NCBI RefSeq assembly: GCF_045679555.1
Contig: NC_092120.1
Span: forward strand, 10,101,305-10,165,304
DNA length: 64,000 nucleotides
Source: Salvelinus alpinus
Lineage: Eukaryota; Chordata; Actinopteri; Salmoniformes; Salmonidae
Direction: 5' to 3'
The position numbers were made by a program, and so were the translations under genes. The notes below the pieces were generated by a model. The model saw nothing but the letters and a program-made list of their open reading frames with translations, did no database searches and had not been told where the DNA came from. Shown here piece by piece: positions 15,641 through 29,600 of the stretch; the first letter of the stretch is position 1, and every line of letters begins with the position of its first letter.

Positions 15641-16763
15641 TTCTTGCTGTGAGATGTTACCCTACTCTTCCACCAAGGCACCTGCAAGTTCCCAGACATT
15701 TCTGGGGGGAATGGCCCTAGCCCTCACCCTCCCATCCAACAGGTCCCAGACGTGCTCAATGGGATTGAGATCCGGGCTCTTCGTGGGCCGTGGCAGAACA
15801 CTGACATTCCTGTCTTGCAGGAAATCACACAGAACGAGCAGTATGGCTGGTGGCATTGTCATGCTGGAGGGCCATGTCAGGATGGGCCTGCAGGAAGGGT
15901 ACCACATGAGGAGGATGTCTTCCCTGTAATGCACAGCGTTGAGATTGCTTGCAATGACAACAAGCTCAGTCCGATGATGCTGTGAAACACCGCCCCAGAC
16001 CATGACGGACCCTCTACCTCCAAATCAATCCCGCTCGAGAGTACAGGCCTCGGTGTAACACTCATTCCTTCGGCGATAAACGCGAATCCGACCATGTGTT
16101 TGTGCCCATAGGCGCGGTTGTTGCCGGTGATGTCTGGTGAGGACCTACCTTACAACAGGCCTACAAGCCGTCGGTCCAGCCTCTCTCAGCCTATTGCGGA
16201 CAGTCTGAGCACTGATGGAGGGATTGTGCGTTCCTGTTGTAACTCGGGCAGTTGTTGTTACCATCCTGTACCTGTCCCGCAGGTGTGATGTTCGGATGTA
16301 CCAATCCTGTGCAGGTGTTATTACACGTGGTCTGCCACTGCGAGGACGATCAGCTGTCCGCCCTGTCTCCCTGTAGCGCTGTTTTAGGCATCTCACAGAA
16401 CGGACATTGCAATTTATTGCACTGGCCACATCTGCAGTCCTCATGCCTCTTTGCAGCATGCCTAAGGCACGTTCACGCAGATGAGCAGGGACCCTGGGCA
16501 TCTTTCTTTTGGGGTTTATCAGAGTCAGTAGAAAGGCCTCTTTAGTGTCCTAAGTTTTCATAACTGTGACCTCAATTGCCTACCGTCTGTAAGCTGTTAG
16601 TGTCTTAACGACCGTTCCACAGGTGCATGTTCATTAACTGTTTATGGTTCATTGAACAATCATGGGAAGCCGTGTTTAAACCCTTTACAATGAAGATCTG
16701 TAAAGTTCTTTGGATTTTTACGAATTATCTTTGAAAGACAGGGTCCTGAAAAAGGGACGTTTC
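15641..16763 (-). mobile_element. Degenerate Tc1-like transposon, 3' end truncated
   Basis: On the minus strand, 16145-16501 encodes the N-terminal DNA-binding part (MPRVPAHLRERALGMLQRGM, then RSGRPRVITPAQDWYIRTSH). 15662-16003 encodes the catalytic part (MVWGGVSQHHRTELVV, then SPDLNPIEHVWDLLDGRVR). Frameshifts lie between. Its 5' terminal region with AGGGTCCTGAAAAAGGGACG lies at 16721-16763. The opposite end is lost in the simple repeat. Confidence 0.82.
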
Positions 16764-16813
16764 AAAAAAAGAAACATCCCTTTATCAGGACCCTGTTTTT
16801 CAAAGATAATTCG
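16721..16813. repeat. Near-perfect 43-bp palindrome, 7-base loop
   Basis: The arm 16721-16763 (CGAATTATCTTTGAAAGACA, then GGGTCCTG...GTTTC) pairs with 16771-16813 (GAAACATCCC..., then CTGTTTTTCAAAGATAATTC). A run of A forms the loop. It appears to be two Tc1 terminal regions meeting head to head. Confidence 0.88.
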
Positions 16814-17037
16814 TGTGCAAAGCTGTCATCAAGGCAAAGGGTGGCTACTTTGAAGAATCTGAAATCTAAAATATATTTAGATTTGTTTAACAGTTTTTTG
16901 GTTACTACATGATTCCATATGTGTTATTTCATAGTTCTGATGTCTTCACTATTATTCTTCTACAATGTAGAAAATAGTAAAAATAAAGAAAAACCCCGGA
17001 ATGAGTAGGTGTGTCCAAACTTTTGACTGGTACTGTA
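16814..17037 (-). mobile_element. Tc1-like terminal fragment
   Basis: The segment contains the terminal sequence common in fish Tc1 elements (GTGTCCAAACTTTTGACTGG at the outer end, near 17012). It also has GGTTACTACATGATTCCATA and ATGTAGAAAATAGTAAAAAT inside. It has no transposase sequence. Confidence 0.75.
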
Positions 17038-20000
17038 TATATACACACAATTTAACAATATTTGCTGCTTTATCTTGCCTGAAAACATTTCAATACTTCA
17101 GAACAAAGACGGGTCAGAGAATACTGTTTGAGGATGTAATTTAGAGCCGCTCTAATACTATTGTTAGGCAGAGAGAAAATCATACTGTACATTAAATCAC
17201 AAGAAACCTGAACTTTGGGGAATCTGTGTGTATTTTCTTCTATAAAACAAGACATTTACAACTGAAGTCACATCCATATAAATTACAACAGCAAACACAA
17301 TATATTTTAAATACAGATCTCCTCTCTTCATTCCTTTGCTCACTTAACGGAACAGACAATATAAATGTCCCTTATATTCACTTGCAGTCCGGTGCATTGA
17401 AATCATGGCCATAAATGTAATATTGCCTACGTTGGGGAACAAATCTACCTTCCTTATTTTTATAATCCATCTTCGGGCTGGGAAATCTCAAATTATACAC
17501 CATTTTATCAACCTACTATCCATACAGTTCACTATTTTTGACCAAGAGCCAAATAGAGTGTAATTAGTCTTAACTCAAGTCTTAACTTTTAAACAGCATT
17601 CCCTCTTGCGTCTCCTTTACGTCATGACCACTGATAGGTCATTTGAATAAACAGGTTCCCACCATGTTATTACTAAAGACATGTCAATTCCAAGACCAGT
17701 GTTGCCTTAGCATGTTCAAGCCCAATTCAACCTACCAATGGCTAGAACTGGACTCTGTATGCCCTACTGCCCTCTACTGGTTGAGAATGCTCAATGCTTT
17801 GCTCCAGTCTGTATATCCCTGTTGACTGGATGGCTGTGTGCAAACAATGTCTCCCTTGTACTTTAATGATATATGGGTAGACTCACAATGATATCAGTGC
17901 CATCTGAAATATCTCAACCTCAGGTTAAGACTAAAATATGAGATATGAAAATTGTTCTCGCTACAACTTCACATCCCTAGTTGTAAATACAGCTTTACTC
18001 CCCAGGTGGGACAATAATTTCTGTCACTCACACAATCTTCAAAGGCAGAACACAAGGTATTCTCTCGTGACTCTGCTATATAACACTGCAAGAACAAAAA
18101 CAATATATGACGGTGACAGAGGCATTTAACAGTGTGGCAACAATATATGAAATTGAAAGAAAATGAAAAGTCCATTGTGCAATTAATTTGTTTTCATATA
18201 CAAAGCTGAACAACAAATAAAGTGTTAAAATAAGAGGGGAAAAGGCCTCACAGGTACTGTACATGAAAACAAGAACCTAGTAGGTAAGTATGTGCTCCAC
18301 AGTGAAGTACCTTCTTCTCTTTAAACCCTTCCACTCAAGTGGATCTTCTGAAGTTCTTTGATCTCTGCCAAAAATTCTTAACCCACTACTGGCCTAAATG
18401 TGTGGTGAATGAAAAACTGGTGATATGTGACTCAAGTTCCATCACAGTCTACTACTACTAAAGGTCCATCACAGTCATTTCCTTGTGGACCATCCTCCCA
18501 GACAAATCACTCCCGTTGAACACGGGAAAAGAGGTATGAGATGAGGTAAATACGCATAAAACATGAGAAAACACATGACATCATACATACCATAATCAAC
18601 CCCCCTTCTACACGTTTTTCTTTTTTTCTTCTGTCAGCCACTTTCTGCAACAAATGCCTCAATCACTGAGAATCAGTTCTTGAACTGAGAACCCCCAATC
18701 ACACTTCAAATTCACAAGAACAGTACAGGGAATTAAAAACACAATACAACTGATAAATCCTGTATGCAATATGTATGTGTGTCCATGTATGAAAAGTCCT
18801 TCCTGGTTGTGATGTAGGGGTGCAGGACTGGGGTTTTATAGGACTCGTTGATTCTCCTTGAATGTCAGTGTCTGTTCCCAGTCACACCCTCTCTCCGCTT
18901 CCTGCCTAACCCGAATGTTGCAGGCATAGAAAGACGCCTGAGCAGAGTTCCCACTTCCGTCAGGTTGAAAATACTGTATCCCTGAAAACCGGATGTTAGC
19001 ATTTCTGGCGACTCTGCATAGGCTATTTCCTGCCTTACCCAAAGTTTGACCATAGCTCCATTCCACACCATGAGCTGGAAAACACACACACTAAGGAAAC
19101 CATAGTGATAGTGATTAAACCATTACAAAGCTGATCCCCAGTGCTCCCCATCTGCTCCCAAAACCGATAATTAACATCATACTCTCCCAAAATCAATAGG
19201 AAACAACATCCTTTCCCAGAGTTGACATCATCTCCCAAATTTGACATCATCCTTTCCCAGTCAACATCATCCTTTCTTAGTTGACATAATTCTCTCCCAG
19301 ATTCGACATCTGAGTTGACATAATCCTTCCGAAGATATCCTCTCCCGAAGTCGATAATCAATATCATCCTCTCCCAGAGTAAACATCCTCGTTTGGATTG
19401 GCTGAGACTTGCTGAAGCAGTCTCATCCCAAAGTGATATACTTTACCACCAATGTCCAGTTGACAGAATTCATTCCAGAGGGTGAAAAAGAGCAAGAGAG
19501 GCATGAAATGCGATCTAATCTAAAGGTTTTGACTGTGACTGTGAGTGATTGGTATGTACCCTTGCAATGTAATGTATGTGTTACAGTTCGATGATAGACA
19601 CTTCCCATCACATCAAGGATCACTAGACATCTCCCACTCATGAGATTTTCTGCTGAAAGCAATGCAAATTATAGAATATGTTCACATTGAATGCATAGAT
19701 TGCAGGTCAGTAATATGCCTTACATGTTGCATACGAATGAAATGCATGGTTTATGACCTACAAACCAGTATGAGTTATATTGGTGAGGCAGAGGCCATGT
19801 ATATATGAGCAACGAGCAAAGTCCAAGGGGGCTGGGCTGTATGTACCAGGTCCAATAATCCCTGTAACCAAACTATAGGACGAGAGGGCTGTGTTTAGTT
19901 ATTGAGGAAGCTGTCCAAAGGCCAGTTGCACAATGGAAATGAATGAAGGTCAAATGTAGATATCGGGTTCACATAAACAAAGATAGTGAGATATAGTTGC

Positions 20001-20208
20001 ACAGTCAGGGGGCTTTTATAGGGTGGCCAAGCTGTGCTCGGTGGCAGCACAGCGGAGAAGTCCAAAGTGAAGGCAGAATTTTCTGTCTGTTTTCTGTCTA
20101 GCTTTCCAATCCCTTCTTCTTGGCAGCTGGGTATCAGTGTTCTAGGGAGCGGAGGCAGCAGCGATGGGGGCGGATCTGGATTGGAGTGGGTGGAGGCTGC
20201 AGGTGGTA
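17038..20208. other. Downstream flank or 3' UTR of dennd4b; no other gene seen
   Basis: No transposon or coding exon was recognised. The part next to 20208 must contain the dennd4b 3' UTR. I found no convincing minus-strand AATAAA close to the stop, so the transcript end is not placed. At 19140-19380 there are several degenerate repeats of a CTCCCA-TTGACATCAT motif. Confidence 0.45.
19150..19385. repeat. Degenerate short repeats (CTCCCAGA...TTGACATCATCC)
   Basis: A unit of about 20-25 bp with CTCTCCCAGAGTTGACATCA-like sequence recurs imperfectly, for example near 19183, 19215, 19232, 19257, 19291, 19327 and 19368. It is a decayed minisatellite. Confidence 0.6.
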
Positions 20209-23200
20209 TCAGCACTCGAGGGGCAGCAGGAAGCTCCGTCTGCAGTCCACAGCCTTGGGGCTAGGTGGCTGGGCTCGCTTCCTGCGGAGCTCCTCGCGAC
20301 CCAAGGAGCCACTCAGCCGTTGGTACGCAGCCTTGTATTTCTTATCAAACGCAGCTATAAGACAGAGAAAGTGCTGTAAGCAATAAGCCTGGTTGGTCTG
20401 AAACTATAGTGAAGTTCTAGTATTCCAACTGTGTTTAAAGTGTCTTAAAGAGGCTGCTTACCAACGTGATCTCTACCCATGGCAGCCAGCGTGAGGAAGA
20501 GCATCTCTCTGTACAGACTCCTGGACACACAACACAAAGTACTATCAATCACAATTGTGCAATCATATAACCAAAACAGTGCCTTGAGAAAGTACAGTAT
20601 CACACCCCTTGACTTATTCCACATTTTGTTGTGTTACACCCTGAATTCAAAATGGATTAAATATATTTTTTTCTCACCCATCTACACACAACACCCCATA
20701 ATGACAAAGTAAAAACATGTTTAGAAATTCTTGGCAATTTATTGAAAATTAAATACAGAAATATCTAATTTACATAAGTATTCATACCACTGAGTCAATA
20801 CTTTGTAGAAGCACTTTTGGCAGCAATTACAGCTGTGAGTCTTTCTGGGTTAGTCTCTAAGAGCTTTCCACACCTGGATTGTGTAACATTTACCCATTAT
20901 CCTTTTCAAAATTCTTCAAGATCTGTCAAGTTTGTTTTTGATCATTGCTAGACAACCATGATTTTCTTGCCATAGATCTTGCCATAGATTTTCAAGTAGA
21001 TTTAAGTCAAAACTGTAACTCGGACACTCAGGAACATTCACTGTCTTCTTGGTAAGCAACTCCAGTGTAGATTTGACCTTGTGTTTTAGGTTATTATCCT
21101 GCTGGTGAAAAGCAGACAATTAGGTATTCCTCTGTGCTTAGCTCCTTTCCGTTTCATTTTTATCCTGAAAAACTCCCCAGTCCTTAATGATTAGAAGCAT
21201 TCCCATATCATGATGCAGCCACCACTATGCTTGAAAATATGGAGAGTGGTACTCAGTAATGTGTTGTATTGGATTTTCCCAAAACATAACACTTTGTATT
21301 CAATACAAAAAGTGAATTGCTTTGCCACATAATTTTTTGCAGTATTACTTTAATGCCTTGTTGCAAACAGGATGCATGTTTTGGAATATTTTTATTATGT
21401 ACAGGCTTCCTTTTCACTCTGTCAATTAGGTCATTATTGCGCACTAACTACAATGTTGTTGATCCATTCTCATGTTTCTCCTATCACAGCCATTAAACTC
21501 TGGAACTGTTTTAAAGTCACAATTGGCCTCATAGGGTAATCCCTGAGCGGTTTCCTTTCTCTCCGACAACTGAGTTAGGAACGACGCCTGCATCTTTGTA
21601 GTGACTGGGTTTGTTGATACACCATCCAAAGTGTAATTAATAACTTCATCAAGGATATTCAATGTCATAATTTTTTTTTTTTTACCCATCTACCAATAGG
21701 TGCCCTTCTTTGCGAGGCATTGCAAAACCTCCCTGGTCTTCGTGGTTGAATCTGTGTTTGAAAATCACTGCTCAACTGAGGGACCTTACAGATAATTGTT
21801 TGTGTCGGGTACAGAGATGAAGTACTAAAAATCATGTTAAACACTATTCATGAAACTTATTATGTGACTTGTTAAGCACATTTTTACTCATGAACTATAT
21901 AAATGCAACATGCAATAATTTGAATGATTTCACTGAGTTAGTTCATATAAGGAAATCAGTCAATTTAAATAAATAAATAAATTAGGCCCTAATCTATAGA
22001 TTTCACATGACTGGGCTGGTGCGCCTCTGCCCGCCCCTAATCAGAATGAATTTTTCCCCCACAAAAGGGCTTCATTACAGACAGAAATACTCCTCAGAAG
22101 TCGGGTGTGGAGGTCCTGGGCAGGCGTGGTTACATGTGGTCTGCGGTTGTGAGGCCGGTTGGACGTACAGCCAAATTCTCTAAAACGACGTTGCTTTTAG
22201 TTTTTATAAGCTTTTAGAGCTTATAGTAGAGAAATTAACATCAAATTCTCTAGTAACAGTGGACATTCCTGCAGTCAGCGTACCAATTGCACATCTGTGG
22301 CATTGTGTTGTGCGACAACGGCACATTTTAGAGTGGCCTTTTATTGTCCCAGGCACAAGGTGCACCTGTGTAGTTATTATGCTGTTTAATCGGCTTCTTG
22401 ATATGTCACACCTGTCAGGTGGATAGAGGAGACATGCTCACTAACAGGGATGTAAACAAATTTGTGTACAACATCTTAGAGAAATGTGCTTTTGTGCGTA
22501 TGGAACATTTCTGGGATGTTTTATTTCAGCTAATGAAACATGGGACTAACACTTTACATGTTGCGTTTATTTTTTTCAGTATATTTAGGCTTGCCATAAC
22601 AAAGGGGTTTATTACTTATTGACTGAAGACATTTCAGCTTTTCATTTTTAATTAGTGAGTGTGTAGGCCAGTGACAATTCTTTTTATATTTAATCAATTT
22701 TAAATTCCGAGTGTAACAACAAAATGTGAAAAAAGTCACTTTCTGAAGGCACTATTACTTACACAAACAAAAAATGCTATCAACATTTGATGATTCAGAG
22801 GCAATTTCCTGCACTCACCTTTGTATCTTGGGCGTGCCTGGTTGCTTGGCAATGGTTTCCAGGAAGAGAGTGATTCCCTTGTGTACCTCGTTCATGCCGA
22901 CCCAGCGCAGCACTTCCTCCAGGAAGGCCAGGGTGAAGGGGTGGTTGTGCCTCCGCCAGCTGTGGTTCCGCATGGGTACGCCACCTGAGTGAGTGAGTGA
23001 GTGAGTGAGTGAGTGAGTGAGTGAGTGAGTGAGTGAGAGAGAGCGAGAGCGAGAGAGAGCGAGAAGGCACGAAAGCGCGACAGAGCCCGAGAGAGAGCGA
23101 GCGAGAGAGAGCGAGAGATGTAATTCATGAAAGGATCTGAACCTGTATCATCTGACTATATCCATGTGAATAACGTGTTTATCTTACTGTGTATCCTCCA

Positions 23201-23635
23201 CAGGATGTAGAGGGGGGGCCAGTAGTCTGTGTCAGGGGTCAGTGTGTCCCACAGCAGCCTCACCCTCACTGCTGAGTTCTCTGAAGTCTGACACACAGAC
23301 AGGAGCTCAACATTAGAATGAGGACATTATGTATTGTAATATACTAATGCTAATAATTCATCACTAGGCCCCAAGAAGCCTGGGAGCGGAGTTACCTGTG
23401 CTAGTTGGTTGGCCAGCGGTGAGGAGCGAACCAGCTGCAGCAGGTTGCTGGGCAGACCCAGGCGATGGAAGTACCACACCATGTTCCAGAAGATGATGGA
23501 GTGGCTGTCCAGGAGCTGGCCCTGTGACAGCACCGCCTCGCCCTCGTTCTCCAGCAGGCTCTCAAGCTCCTTGCGCAGCACCAATGGGCTCAGGTAGGCC
23601 ACCGTCACCTGGGGCGACCCACCCACCGATGAACC
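20209..23635 (-). CDS. dennd4b: dennd4b exons 22-26: conserved C-terminal domain
   Basis: Residues about 1261-1496. It contains [79 protein letters not shown] and [17 protein letters not shown], ending in AFDKKYK and a basic tail. Exon 24 (22984-22819) has a TCAC microsatellite as its upstream pyrimidine tract. Intron 24 (20521-22818) is filled by a degenerate Tc1 element with another one inside it. The stop codon TGA is read at 20209-20211. Confidence 0.92.
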
Positions 23636-26600
23636 CTGGAGTCAATAACACGTTAACTGTGGGTATAGCTAGATTGAATATTTCCCAGAAGTCAACAGAT
23701 AAAGATGAAAAATAAACCAGTGTAGGTAGAGTACCATGGTAGCGCTGCTGCTCTCAGAATAACTGCTGGTCTCAGAGCTGGAGTCCTCACTCACACCGTT
23801 GTGACCCAGGATGTCCCCCTGGTCACCAGGGGACTTGGCTGCGCTCTCCACCTCCTCGTCCATGTTCCAATTGGTACGTTCCAGGCTGTGGTGAACGCTT
23901 TGTTAGTCAAAATGAAGGGATTGGGTGACAAAAAAAGCCTAAAGTTCATTCAGTTTAAGAATCATACAGTCCTCACTATACAGTCCTCACCATACAGTCC
24001 CCACCATACACCATACAGTCCTCACCATACATTACAGTCCTCACACAGTCCTTACCATATGTATTTAGACAGTAAAACCGTAGCTTCACTTTCCAAATAC
24101 ATATGGTGAGGACTGTACATGGCCCTGAATAGACAGATTGAATAAGAATAGGAGTCAAAATGAAGGGATTTTGACTTCTACGGGCCCTGGTCAAAAGTAT
24201 TGCACTATATAGGGAATAGGGTGCCATTTGAGACACACTTAAATGTTAGGGTGATGTTATGATGAGAGGAGTAGTCCTACCTGCTGACGGGTCCTAGGTC
24301 ACAGATCTCAGCGTTGAGAAGGGGGACGAAGGTGGTTGAGCAGAAGGGACAGCTGGAGTTGAGGTTGGAGTCGTCAGACGTCCACCCGGCCATTATCTCC
24401 TCGTCATAGACCAGGGAGTTACAGCTCCGACACAGGGAGCAGCTCGACATCAACACCTCTAGTCCCGCTCCCTCTTGGTTGGTGTCCCAGGACTTGCGGA
24501 GAGGAAAGGCCAAATTGGTGGTTTCAGGGAGGTCGACGTCACTCCCCACCGACAGAGAACTCTACAGAGGGAAAGGATGGAGGAACATTAAGCACGTTTT
24601 GACAGGTTTGATAACTCTCTCTACATCTGCAAATGCATTTTACCACAAGTTGGCCAATACAGTATAGTAAGACTATAAGCTACAACAACCCACATGTTGT
24701 CCCCTCACCTCAGAGGTAGCACTGTAGAGCCTCTCCTTAGCCTTCAGCAGGCTCTCAGCCACCTGGGCTTTTCGGGACGGCCTCTGTTCCGACACCCTGC
24801 GCACCGGCCCGTTTTCACCCCCCGAGCGCCGTGCGTCTACACTGGCGGCCCGCCGCCCCGAGACTCGATGACGAGTAGGTGTGAGCAGCTGCTGCAGTTT
24901 CCCTGCCAGGCTTCCCCGACTCGGCGGTGACACATTATTGTAGTTCTCGTCAACGGGCTTGCGGCTCACAGTGTCTCTCGGCCCAGGTGGCCTACATTGA
25001 GAACAGAGGAATAGACTCTTATAGTATATCTGAGTGATTTTCAAACTGTACTCCAAAAACATATCAGAACATTTCAGCCTCAGCTTCTCCACCCCCTCAC
25101 CTGCCGTCTCTGTCCCCAGGCTGGCAGCTGCAGTCGGGCTCGGAGACGGCCGTCTCGGCACAGTCTTTGTAGAAGGTGGACAGGCACACCTGGTCGCGGC
25201 GCACCAGGACACCACCAGGGGGAAAGGGAGAAGGGGTGGAGGTGTCTCGTGGCCCCACGGGGGGCTTACGGGAGGCAGGATTGCTGCAGCCATTGGCACC
25301 TGCGTTCCGGAGCACCGCCTTCATTGAGAGCTTAGACTCTGTGGGGTGGAAATTGTTAGGAGGGTGGTTCCCAAACATTAGACACAGTTGTTTGATGAGA
25401 GTGTTATGTTCCATTAAACCTTAAATCAAATCACATTTTATTTCTCACATGCGCCAATAACAACAGGAGTAGACCTTACCGTGAAATGCTTACTCACAAG
25501 CCCTTAACAAACAATGCAGTTAAAGAAATAGAGTTAAGAAAATATCTACTAAATAAAGTGAAAATACTGGGGGTACCGGTACCGAGTCAATGTGCGGAGG
25601 TACAGGTTAGTCAAGGTAATTTGTACATGTAGGTACTGGTAAAGTGACTATGCATTGATAATAAATAGTGAGTAGCAGCAGTGTAAAAATGGAAATAGTC
25701 CGGGTGGCCATTTTATTAATTGTTCAGCAGTCTTATGGCTTGGGGGTAGAAGCTGTTAAGGAGCCTTTTGGACCTAGACCTAGACCACTTGCCGTGTGGT
25801 AGCAGAGAGAACAGTCTATGACTTAGGTTACTGGAGTCTGACCATTTTTTGGGCTTTCCTCTGACACTGCCTAGTAAATAGGTCCTGGATGGCAGAAAGT
25901 CTGGCCCCAGAGATGTACTTGGCCACACGCTCTACCCTCTGTAGTGCCTTCCGGTCGGATTCTGAGCAGTTGCCATACCAGGCGGTGATGCAACCGGTTG
26001 TTGCCTACCTTTACCACCTGGGGGCGGCCCATCAGGAAGTCCAGGAACCAGTTGCAGAGGGAGGTGTTTAGTCCCAGGGTCCTTAGCTTAGTGATGAGCT
26101 TTGTGGGCACTATGATGTTGAACGCTGAGCTGTAGCCAATGAACAGCATTCTCACATAGGTGATCCTTTTGTCCAGATGGGAAAGGGCAGTGTGGAGTGC
26201 AACTGAGATTGCGACGTCTGTGAATCTGTTGGGGCAGTATGCAAAATGGAGTGGGTCTAAGGTTTCCGGGATGATGGTGTTGATGTGAGCCATGACCAGC
26301 CTTTCAAAGTACTTCATGGCTACCGACATGAGTGCTAATGGGCGGTAGTCATTTAGGCAGGTTACCTTCGCTTTCTTGGGCATAGGGACTATGGTGGTCT
26401 GTTTGAAACATGTAGGTATTACAGACTCGGTTAGGGAGAGGTTTAAAATGTAAGCGAAGACACTTGCCAGTTGGTCCGTGCGTGCTCCGAGTACACGTCC
26501 TGATAATCCGTCTGGCCCCAAGGCCTTGTGAATTTTGACCTGTTTAAAGGTCTTGCTCACATCGGCTACGGAGAGCGTGATCACACAGTCGTCCGGAACA

Positions 26601-29600
26601 GTTGGTGTTCTCGTTCATGCTCCTGTGTTGCTTGCCTCGAAGCGAGCATAAAAGGCATTTAGCCCGTCTGGTAGACTTGTGTCACTGGGCAGCTCACGGC
26701 TGGGTTTCCCTTTGTAGTCCGTAACAGTTTGCAAGCCCTGCCACATCCGACGAGCGTCAGAGCTGGTGTAGTAGGATTCAATCTTAGTCCTGTATTAACG
26801 CTTTGCCTGTTTGATGGTTCATCTAAGGGCATAGCGGGATTTCTTATAAGCGTCCGGATGAGTGTCCTGCTCCTTGAAGGCGGCAGCATTTAACTCGGTG
26901 CAGATGTTGCCTGTAATCCATGGCTTCTGGTTGGGATATGTACGTACGGTCACTGTGGGGACGACGTCGTCAATGCACTTATTGATGAAGCCGGTGACTG
27001 AGTTGGTGTACTCCTCAATGCCATTATATAACATTCCAATTACCGTGCTATTTCTATAAAATAGATATCCGTCACTCACTGTCTGTTGAGCCTCTCATGC
27101 TGTTCAGGCTGTTGCTCTTCACCATAGACCCCGTCAGCGATTCGTGGCTGGAGCTTTCACTCAGGCCGCTCCAGCTGGACTGACGAATCAGGTTAGATTG
27201 TGGGCGGGACCGTTGGTTACTGTCCATTGTATCTATTTAAAAAGACAAAACATGTTTCACCGCTATGTTTTAACATATATAATGATTTTAATTCAAACCA
27301 TTAAAAAGGCCACTCTAAAACCAATGACTATTTATTGTTACAAACAATAGTAAGAAACAAATAACATGTAAATATGTCCTGACCTGTCCGCGAGCCTACT
27401 GAACCACTCTTCTGACGTTGTCTGATTGGCTGTCTGAACTGCGCCACGGCCATCAGAACGTTACGCAACTTGGCCCAGCGCAGACGGCCACCCTGATTGG
27501 TGGAGGGCCACTTGCTCTCCAGCACTGCCTGAGGAGAGAGGGCCGAGCCAGAGGTGAGTCAATATGGGGGGAAAAAGACAACACTACAGACGGGATCACA
27601 GACGGGATTGAACTCTATTTTTAATTCAAGTAAATAATGTCTCACCTTGTTGTAGTATGCATAGGTGATGGTGTTGGGTGTGATCCCAGCTTTCTTCATC
27701 TCCAGAAGTACCCTAACAGCGAGCACAGGCTGCCCGTACTGCCCACACAGCTGCATCAGGATCCTGTAACACACCTCATCCGGTAGTACCACCTTCCTAG
27801 TCTCCATGTGCTTGAGCACCTCGTATGCCGTTTGCAAGGCACGCACCTTGGCACTCTCCGCCCGCACAAAGGTGGGCAGGTAGATGAACCACAGCCCATA
27901 GCAGTGGCCAAGCAGGCATTTGGACCACATGTCGGGCACTGCCGAGTATATCTGTGCCCGCTTCTGCGCCAGCTTAATCTCCTAAAGGAGAAACCCGGAT
28001 ACAGGAGTTAGGTAATCCAATCTAGATTCACTAAAGCCGTAATAATGTGGTTCCTATGTGTCCTAGTAGGCCAACTTAACAACCCTGAAGGGTGCTTGGG
28101 GTATTCACCCAAAATACACAGCCGCCAATGTGCTTCCTGCTTTTAAATATTGAATGAAGGATGAAATATGAATGCTCATTAAATTCAAATGGCACAGAAA
28201 AACAGTGAACCATGTTCCCTCTTTAGCTGTGGAAAACTGGGTTATCATAAAGCTAACTGGGGAGTCTTGAACAGATCAAGTTGATTGATGCTATATGATA
28301 AACAGAGAGTAGCAGCAGCGTAAAAGAGGGGTTGGGGGGCGCACACAAATAGTCCTCAAAAGGTTCTACAGCTGCAACATCGAGAGCATCCTGCCTGGTT
28401 GCATCACTACCTAGTACGGCAATTGCTCGGGCCTACGACCGCAAGGCACTACAGGTAGTGCATATGGCCCAGTACATCACTTGTTTTGATTTGCAGGCAG
28501 GGTAATGCCCTTAATAAAATAATAAAGATTGAAATTAAACTGCGTGAGTCAGCCTCTTAATATTATTGTATAGTTGTGTTGGCTTTCAACGGTGTTGCAG
28601 TGTGTTTTAAGGGGCTCTGGCACAGCATGTTGGGGTCTGTACCTGTTTGGTCCGTCGCGGGGCAGGGCTGCTGGGGGCACTCCCCTTGGTAGGGACACGT
28701 AGCTGGTCCTGAGGCCGGTCAAAAAGATCCATGCAGAGCACAGGGAATGTCTCATAGCTGTAAACATACAAACACGCTGTCACTGGTCACAGCATCAGAC
28801 AGTATAAAGTGCTGGGGCCCTTATTTGTGCTCATCTAGAATCAGATCAACCTTCGTATTCTTTATTATTTAAAAGACTAAACTGATCCTAGTCCCAGCCC
28901 TACTTTGAGAAGCTTAGAGAACACGAACCCTGCTATATGTAGAGCCTGTGTTACCTGTAGTGAGTGGGGCACTCTGAACCGTCTGGCTCCTGGGGTTCCT
29001 CTGGGGGCATGATGAAGACCGTGTGCTCCCCACTGTGGGCCTCGTCCAGGTCTATCAGACGCACCTCCTCAGGCTTCTCCACATCCGACTGCTTACACAC
29101 ACCACATATATATATATGTAGATACATGCCACAAACACAGGTCACATACACAGGTATACACAAACATTGACGTAGAGGGCAGGAATGGGATCACACACAT
29201 TTCCATTAGTTGTGCAAATACAAAAAGGCTCATCCGGTTTCAGTATTAGAATCAACACACTAAAAGCTTCCATAAGATATGGTGCGTCACTAAACATCCT
29301 GTAAAACAAGAAGATGTGATTCTGACCTTCTGGACACACTCGTCGAAGAACTCGAGACAGGCATGGCGATCACTGACGAATGAGCACTCCTCGATGAACT
29401 GAGTGAACATCTGGGTCCTGGTCAGCTGGGTGTAGAACTTCTGGTGGGTGCGTTCACGAGACTTCAGGAAGCCTGCAAGAGCCAGGGAGGGGTTAACTTC
29501 AGACACACATTAAAACACTAGCTTCACAGGGATGCTGGTTATCGACACAGTAAGTAGGTGAGGTAAAACCCCCACACACATGTACTCAGCTAGAATGTTA

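Noticed and set aside
18836-19089. Minus-strand frame downstream of dennd4b (SGIQYFQPDGSG)
   Set aside because: Considered as a missing exon, but dennd4b already ends with its conserved C-terminus at 20209, and no known domain is visible.
24673-25414. Plus-strand and alternative-frame ORFs over dennd4b exons 18-19
   Set aside because: They are shadows of GC-rich coding exons on the minus strand.
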